This document shows positions 59,577-64,000 of a DNA stretch of 64,000 nucleotides, piece after piece (position 1 is the stretch's first letter; the number at the start of each line of letters is the position of its first letter). The notes beneath the pieces were generated by a model, which saw nothing but the letters and a program-made list of their open reading frames with translations, did not search any database and was not told where the DNA came from. Source of the DNA: Betaproteobacteria bacterium (GTDB lineage Bacteria; Pseudomonadota; Gammaproteobacteria; Burkholderiales; Casimicrobiaceae); assembly GCA_009778785.1 (NCBI GenBank), contig WRFN01000002.1:1-64000 (forward strand). Reading direction: 5' to 3'. The position numbers and the translations under genes were made by a program.

Positions 59577-60800
59577 TCAAATATCCAGCAAGATGCGCGC
59601 CGGATCTTCCAGCGCTTCCTTGATCGCCACCAGCGACAACACGGCTTCGCGGCCGTCGATCAAACGATGGTCGTACGACATCGCCAGATAGTTCATCGGA
59701 CGAATCACGATCTGGCCGTTCTCGACCACCGGCCGTTCTTTGGTCGCATGCACGCCGAGAATCGCCGATTGCGGCGGGTTGATGATCGGGGTTGACATCA
59801 TCGAGCCGAAAACGCCGCCGTTGCTGATGGTAAAGGTGCCGCCGGTCAGTTCTTCGATGGTGAGCTTTCCTTCCTGAGCGCGCTTGCCGAAATCGCCGAT
59901 TTGTTTTTCGATTTCGACAAAGGATTTTTGATCCGCGTCGCGCAAGATCGGCACCACCAGCCCGCGCGGGCTGCCGACTGCCACACCAATGTCGAAGTAG
60001 CCGTGATAAACAATGTCGCTACCGTCAATCGAAGCATTCACGAGCGGGTATTTTTTCAGCGCATAGACCACCGCTTTGACGAAAAAGCCCATGAAACCCA
60101 AGCGGATTCCGTGCACTTTCTCGAAGCGATCACGGTATTTGTTGCGCAAATCCATTACCGGCTGCATGTTGACTTCGTTGAACGTGGTCAGGATCGCCGC
60201 TGTTGATTGCGATTCCACCAGACGTTCGGCAACACGTTGACGCAGCCGCGACATCGGTACGCGCTGTTCGATGCGGCCGGATTCGGTTGCACCACTGACG
60301 GTCGGCAAAGGCGCCGCCGGTGCTGCCGCTGCGGGCGCGGGTGTTGGTGTTGGTGTCGGCTTCGCCGCTGCCGCCATCACGTCGGCTTTGGTGATTCTGC
60401 CGCCGCGACCGCTGCCTTCGACTTCCATAGCCGACAGATTTTTTTCATCCATCAGCTTGCGAGCAGCAGGCATTGCCGTCGCTTCGCTTACTGCGCCTTT
60501 GGCGGCGACCAGTGCCGGTTGAGTTTCGACAGGCGCTTCCGCTTTTTTGGCAGATGCTGCTGCCTCGGTGTCGAGCAAGGCAATCACTTGTCCCGCTTTC
60601 ACCACCGCGCCGTTGGTCTCGATGATTTCAGCCAACACCCCGGCGCCCGGCGCCGGTAACTCCAACACCACTTTGTCGGTTTCCAGGTCGATCAAATTTT
60701 CGTCGCGTTGGACAGCGTCGCCCGGTTTTTTGTGCCATTGCACCAGCGTTGCTTCACTGACCGATTCAGGAAGCGTCGGAACCTTGATTTCAATCTTCAT
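59577..60800 (-). CDS. sucB: 2-Oxoglutarate dehydrogenase E2 (dihydrolipoyl succinyltransferase)
   Basis: 407 residues. Lipoyl domain with lipoylated Lys in [12 protein letters not shown] (residues ~40-52), an Ala/Glu/Val linker, a peripheral-subunit-binding domain ([10 protein letters not shown]...[11 protein letters not shown], ~110-145), an Ala/Pro hinge, and the catalytic domain with the active-site motif [10 protein letters not shown]. Operon order sucA-sucB is conserved, 23 bp apart. Confidence 0.96.
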   Translation of the reverse strand: MKIEIKVPTLPESVSEATLVQWHKKPGDAVQRDENLIDLETDKVVLELPAPGAGVLAEIIETNGAVVKAGQVIALLDTEAAASAKKAEAPVETQPALVAAKGAVSEATAMPAARKLMDEKNLSAMEVEGSGRGGRITKADVMAAAAKPTPTPTPAPAAAAPAAPLPTVSGATESGRIEQRVPMSRLRQRVAERLVESQSTAAILTTFNEVNMQPVMDLRNKYRDRFEKVHGIRLGFMGFFVKAVVYALKKYPLVNASIDGSDIVYHGYFDIGVAVGSPRGLVVPILRDADQKSFVEIEKQIGDFGKRAQEGKLTIEELTGGTFTISNGGVFGSMMSTPIINPPQSAILGVHATKERPVVENGQIVIRPMNYLAMSYDHRLIDGREAVLSLVAIKEALEDPARILLDI

Positions 60801-60823
60801 TTGCTTTTCTTTCGTGTACTGCT

Positions 60824-63679
60824 TTATCCTTTGGTAACCATGTTGCCCGTCGAAAGCGTCGAAGATTCGGCAAAAGCGCCTTCGACGACTTGTTTCTGTT
60901 CGGCAATGTGTTTGGCGCCGTAGCCCACCGCCGGTGACGCCGAGATGGCGCGTCCGGTGTAGGCCAGCGTGATATTGCTGTCAGTGTCTGCTTGCAGGTA
61001 GGGGCGCAAGCGATACCAAGCGCCCTGATTCTGCGGTTCTTCCTGACACCAGACGACTTCCGACACTTGCGGATAACGAGCGATTTCGGCTTTGAAAGCC
61101 TCGTGCGGGAATGGGTATTGCTGTTCGATCCGCGCAATCGCCACGTCGTCGCGCTGGTGTTCGCGCCGGTAAGCATTCAATTCGTAGTAAATCTTTCCGG
61201 AACACAGAACGATCCGTTTGACTTTTTTCGGATCGACGGTTGAGTCGCCGATCACGTTCTGGAACTTGCCGTCGGCAAGCTCGCGCAAATCCGACACCGC
61301 TTCCTTGTGGCGCAACAAACTCTTTGGCGTCATCACGACCAACGGTTTGCGGTAAGGCCGCAACATTTGGCGACACAACAGATGAAACATTTGCGCCGGC
61401 GTCGAAGGCACCACGAACTGCATGTTGTGTTGCGCGCACAGTTGCAGGAAGCGTTCAGGGCGCGCTGATGAATGTTCCGGCCCCTGCCCTTCGTAACCGT
61501 GCGGCAGCAGCAACGTCAGCCCGCACAAACGTCCCCACTTCGCTTCGCCGGAACTGATGAACTGGTCGATCACCACTTGCGCGCCGTTCGCAAAATCGCC
61601 AAACTGCGCTTCCCAAATCACCATCTGATCGGGAGACGACGTGGCGTAGCCGTATTCAAAAGCCAACACGGCATTTTCGGTCAGCACCGAATCGATGATT
61701 TCAAACTCCGGCTGGCTTTCCTTGATATGCTGCAACGGCACCCAGATGCCGGCGTCCCAACGCTCACGATTCTGATCGTGCAACACCGCATGGCGATGCG
61801 AGAACGTGCCGCGTCCGACATCTTCGCCCGACAAGCGCACCGGATAGCCGCGGTCGAGCAGCACTGCGTAACCGAGGTTTTCGGCCATGCCCCAATCGAG
61901 CATCTGCTTGCCCTCGCCCATCGCCCGCCGATCCGCGACCACTTTTTCAACGCGTGGATGCAGTTTGAAATTGGCGGGTACTTCGGTCATTTTCCGCGCC
62001 AGTGTTTGCAAATGCGCGTAATCGATTCTGGTATCGACCGATTCCGTCCAGTGCTTGTCGAGAAACGGTTTCCAGTTGGCCGTGTTCGACGTTTTGTAGT
62101 TGGACAGAATCGTACCGTTGGTGTGCTCGCCGCGATCAAGCGCTTCGCGATACGTTTGCACCATCTTGTCGGCTTCACCCGCCTCAATCACGCCCGCTTG
62201 TTCGAGCCGTTCGGCGTAGAGCTTGCGCGTTCCCGGGTGGGCGTTGATCTTCTTGTACATCAGCGGCTGCGTCACCATCGGCTCATCGGCCTCGTTGTGG
62301 CCCAGCTTGCGGAAGCACACCAGATCGATGAAAACGTCTTTGTTGAATTTCTTGCGGAACGCCAGCGCCAGTTCAATCGCGAATAAACAAATTTCGGGAT
62401 CGTCGCCATTGACGTGAAAAATCGGCGCTTCAATCATCTTGGCGACGTCGGTGCAATACGTCGTGCCGCGCGTGTCGCGCGGGTCGGACGTGGTGAAGCC
62501 GATCTGGTTGTTGACCACGATGTGCATGGTGCCGCCGGTGGTATAACCGCGCGTCTGCGCCATGTTCAACACTTCCTGATTGACGCCTTGACCGGCCAGC
62601 GCCGCGTCGCCGTGAATCAGCACCGGCAACACTTTGTCGCCGGTCAAATCGCCGCGCCGCCGTTGCCGCGCGCGCGTCGCGCCCTGCACCACCGGATTGA
62701 CGATTTCGAGATGCGACGGGTTGAACGCCAACGACAAATGCACCGGCCCGCCGGGGGTGGTGACGTTCGACGAAAAACCTTTGTGATACTTGACGTCACC
62801 GGCCAGCAGATCGAGCGACGTTTTGCCTTCAAATTCGCTGAACAGTTCGGATGGCATCTTGCCCATCGTGTTGACCAGCACATTGAGCCGCGAACGGTGT
62901 GCCATGCCAATCAACACTTCCTGAAAGCCGGTCGCGCCCGCTTGCTGAATCAGATGGTCGAGCATCGGCGACAACGATTCGCCACCCTCGCCCGAAAACC
63001 GTTTCTGGCCGACGTAGCGGGTGTGCAGATAACGCTCCAGCGTTTCGGCAGCGGTCAACCGTTCCAGAATGAAACGACGCTTCGTCGTGTCGATCTCGGG
63101 ACGCCCGCGCACCGTTTCCAGTTGCTCGCGCAACCATTCGCGCTGCTCGGTGTCGGTGATGTACATGAACTCGACGCCGATCGTGCGGCAATAGGTATCC
63201 TTCAACAACTTCAGAATGTCTTTGAGCTTGGCGCGCGACGCCGAATGCAGCGAACCGGTTGCAAATTCGGTTTCCATGTCGGCCTGAGTAAACCCGTACG
63301 CGCCCGGATCAAGCTCCGGCAACAACGCCGAAGACTGGCGTCGCAGCGGGTCGAGATCGGCTTGCTGCACGCCGAGAATCCGGTAGCGACTGATCAACAA
63401 CTGTACCGCCGCTTGCTTGCTGTCGTGCCCGCCGACGGCGGGCGCGGCGGCAGCCTGCCGCAACGGCGCTTTCGCCAGTTGCTCGAAAGCGCGCACGATC
63501 GGCGCGTGCGGCACGTCGCGAACGCCACCGCGCAACTGCCTGAAATAGTCATTCCACTCCTCGCTGACCGACGATGGGTCTTCGAGGTAGCGTTCGTACT
63601 GTTCTTCGATAAACGGGGCATTGCCTCCGAACAATGCACTGCTGGACAAACTTTCTTTCATACTTCCGGTGTGGCTCAT
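60824..63679 (-). CDS. sucA: 2-Oxoglutarate dehydrogenase E1
   Basis: 951 residues, thiamine-diphosphate enzyme. Marks: [23 protein letters not shown] at the start, [13 protein letters not shown], the TPP region around [18 protein letters not shown] and [11 protein letters not shown], and [14 protein letters not shown] near the C-terminus. Decarboxylates 2-oxoglutarate and succinylates the lipoyl group of SucB. AGAGGA precedes ATG 63679. Confidence 0.97.
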   Translation of the reverse strand: MSHTGSMKESLSSSALFGGNAPFIEEQYERYLEDPSSVSEEWNDYFRQLRGGVRDVPHAPIVRAFEQLAKAPLRQAAAAPAVGGHDSKQAAVQLLISRYRILGVQQADLDPLRRQSSALLPELDPGAYGFTQADMETEFATGSLHSASRAKLKDILKLLKDTYCRTIGVEFMYITDTEQREWLREQLETVRGRPEIDTTKRRFILERLTAAETLERYLHTRYVGQKRFSGEGGESLSPMLDHLIQQAGATGFQEVLIGMAHRSRLNVLVNTMGKMPSELFSEFEGKTSLDLLAGDVKYHKGFSSNVTTPGGPVHLSLAFNPSHLEIVNPVVQGATRARQRRRGDLTGDKVLPVLIHGDAALAGQGVNQEVLNMAQTRGYTTGGTMHIVVNNQIGFTTSDPRDTRGTTYCTDVAKMIEAPIFHVNGDDPEICLFAIELALAFRKKFNKDVFIDLVCFRKLGHNEADEPMVTQPLMYKKINAHPGTRKLYAERLEQAGVIEAGEADKMVQTYREALDRGEHTNGTILSNYKTSNTANWKPFLDKHWTESVDTRIDYAHLQTLARKMTEVPANFKLHPRVEKVVADRRAMGEGKQMLDWGMAENLGYAVLLDRGYPVRLSGEDVGRGTFSHRHAVLHDQNRERWDAGIWVPLQHIKESQPEFEIIDSVLTENAVLAFEYGYATSSPDQMVIWEAQFGDFANGAQVVIDQFISSGEAKWGRLCGLTLLLPHGYEGQGPEHSSARPERFLQLCAQHNMQFVVPSTPAQMFHLLCRQMLRPYRKPLVVMTPKSLLRHKEAVSDLRELADGKFQNVIGDSTVDPKKVKRIVLCSGKIYYELNAYRREHQRDDVAIARIEQQYPFPHEAFKAEIARYPQVSEVVWCQEEPQNQGAWYRLRPYLQADTDSNITLAYTGRAISASPAVGYGAKHIAEQKQVVEGAFAESSTLSTGNMVTKG

Positions 63680-63719
63680 TTTTTCCTCTGGCTCATTGTT
63701 CGGAGATGCCCCACGTCGA

Positions 63720-64000
63720 TCAACTCTTGACGTGGCGATGTTTCTCGCCGATGTAGCGCTGACGCGGGCGACCGATTTTGTATTCAGGATCGGAAATCAT
63801 TTCGTTCAGTTGCGCGATCCAGCCGACGGTTCGCGCCAACGCGAAAATCGCGGTGAACAGTTGCGTCGGAATCCCGATGGCTTTTTGAACGATGCCCGAA
63901 TAGAAATCGACGTTCGGATACAATTTGCGCTTGACGAAGTAATCGTCTTCCAACGCGATTTTTTCCAGCGTCATCGCCAGCTTGAACTGGGGATCGTTGG
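63720..64000 (-). CDS. gltA: Citrate synthase, C-terminal part (cut by window edge)
   Basis: The last ~93 residues of type II citrate synthase on the minus strand, open to the right edge. [19 protein letters not shown] carries the catalytic-region Asp/Arg neighbourhood, followed by [20 protein letters not shown] and [10 protein letters not shown], all typical of the GltA C-terminus. The stop at 63720 leaves ~40 bp before sucA, so gltA heads the gltA-sucA-sucB-lpdA group. Confidence 0.95.
   Translation of the reverse strand, partial: NDPQFKLAMTLEKIALEDDYFVKRKLYPNVDFYSGIVQKAIGIPTQLFTAIFALARTVGWIAQLNEMISDPEYKIGRPRQRYIGEKHRHVKS

Overview
The window is a 64 kb piece of a betaproteobacterial chromosome of medium-high G+C, with a few clearly AT-richer patches. 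This assignment rests on gene order: ndk-rlmN-pilW-rodZ-ispG-hisS-yfgM-bamB-der-hfq-hflX-hflK-hflC-DUF2065-purA-phosphoribosyltransferase, the 14-gene nuoA-N operon, nrdA-nrdB, and gltA-sucA-sucB-lpdA are arrangements typical of Betaproteobacteria. The order within the class cannot be fixed from what is visible. I saw no rRNA, tRNA or CRISPR array.

Layout. 1-3.4 kb: an ISNCY-type transposase running off the left edge, then thpR, a nitroreductase and a YihY/BrkB membrane protein. 3.5-19.2 kb: the large housekeeping cluster from ndk to the phosphoribosyltransferase downstream of purA, covering tRNA/rRNA modification, type IV pilus and cell-shape factors, isoprenoid and histidyl-tRNA synthesis, outer-membrane assembly, ribosome GTPases, Hfq and the HflKC protease regulators. 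19.2-25.2 kb: an accessory stretch with an insertion-sequence scar, a RelB/YafQ-type toxin-antitoxin pair, an orphan molybdate-binding protein, a broken Sel1-repeat remnant, a META-domain lipoprotein, menA, an AT-rich two-repeat secreted protein bracketed by 33-nt direct repeats, a REP-like palindrome and a YgfX-like membrane protein. 25.3-31.5 kb: ppsA and its regulator ppsR, separated by an XRE regulator, a gene-poor AT-rich stretch with a terminator of unknown purpose, and the PHP nuclease rnm; then a secreted protein. 31.8-33.2 kb: yebC-ruvC. 33.2-47.7 kb: complete NADH dehydrogenase I operon on the minus strand. 48.1-53 kb: macrodomain hydrolase, nrdB and nrdA, with predicted NrdR boxes and a DnaA box upstream. 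53.4-57.8 kb: smc and a DUF2461 gene, with copies of a dispersed palindromic repeat nearby. 57.8-64 kb: lpdA, a small EexN-like lipoprotein, sucB, sucA and the 3' end of gltA, all on the minus strand.

Functionally the window is dominated by aerobic central metabolism (citrate synthase, 2-oxoglutarate dehydrogenase, complex I, PEP synthase with its kinase/phosphotransferase) and core information processing. No large defence system or biosynthetic cluster is visible. The least explained items are the two-repeat protein with its menA-derived direct repeats (23.1-24.6 kb), the EexN-like lipoprotein inside the 2-oxoglutarate dehydrogenase operon, a possible leader peptide ahead of nuoA, and the unassigned terminator between the XRE regulator and rnm.
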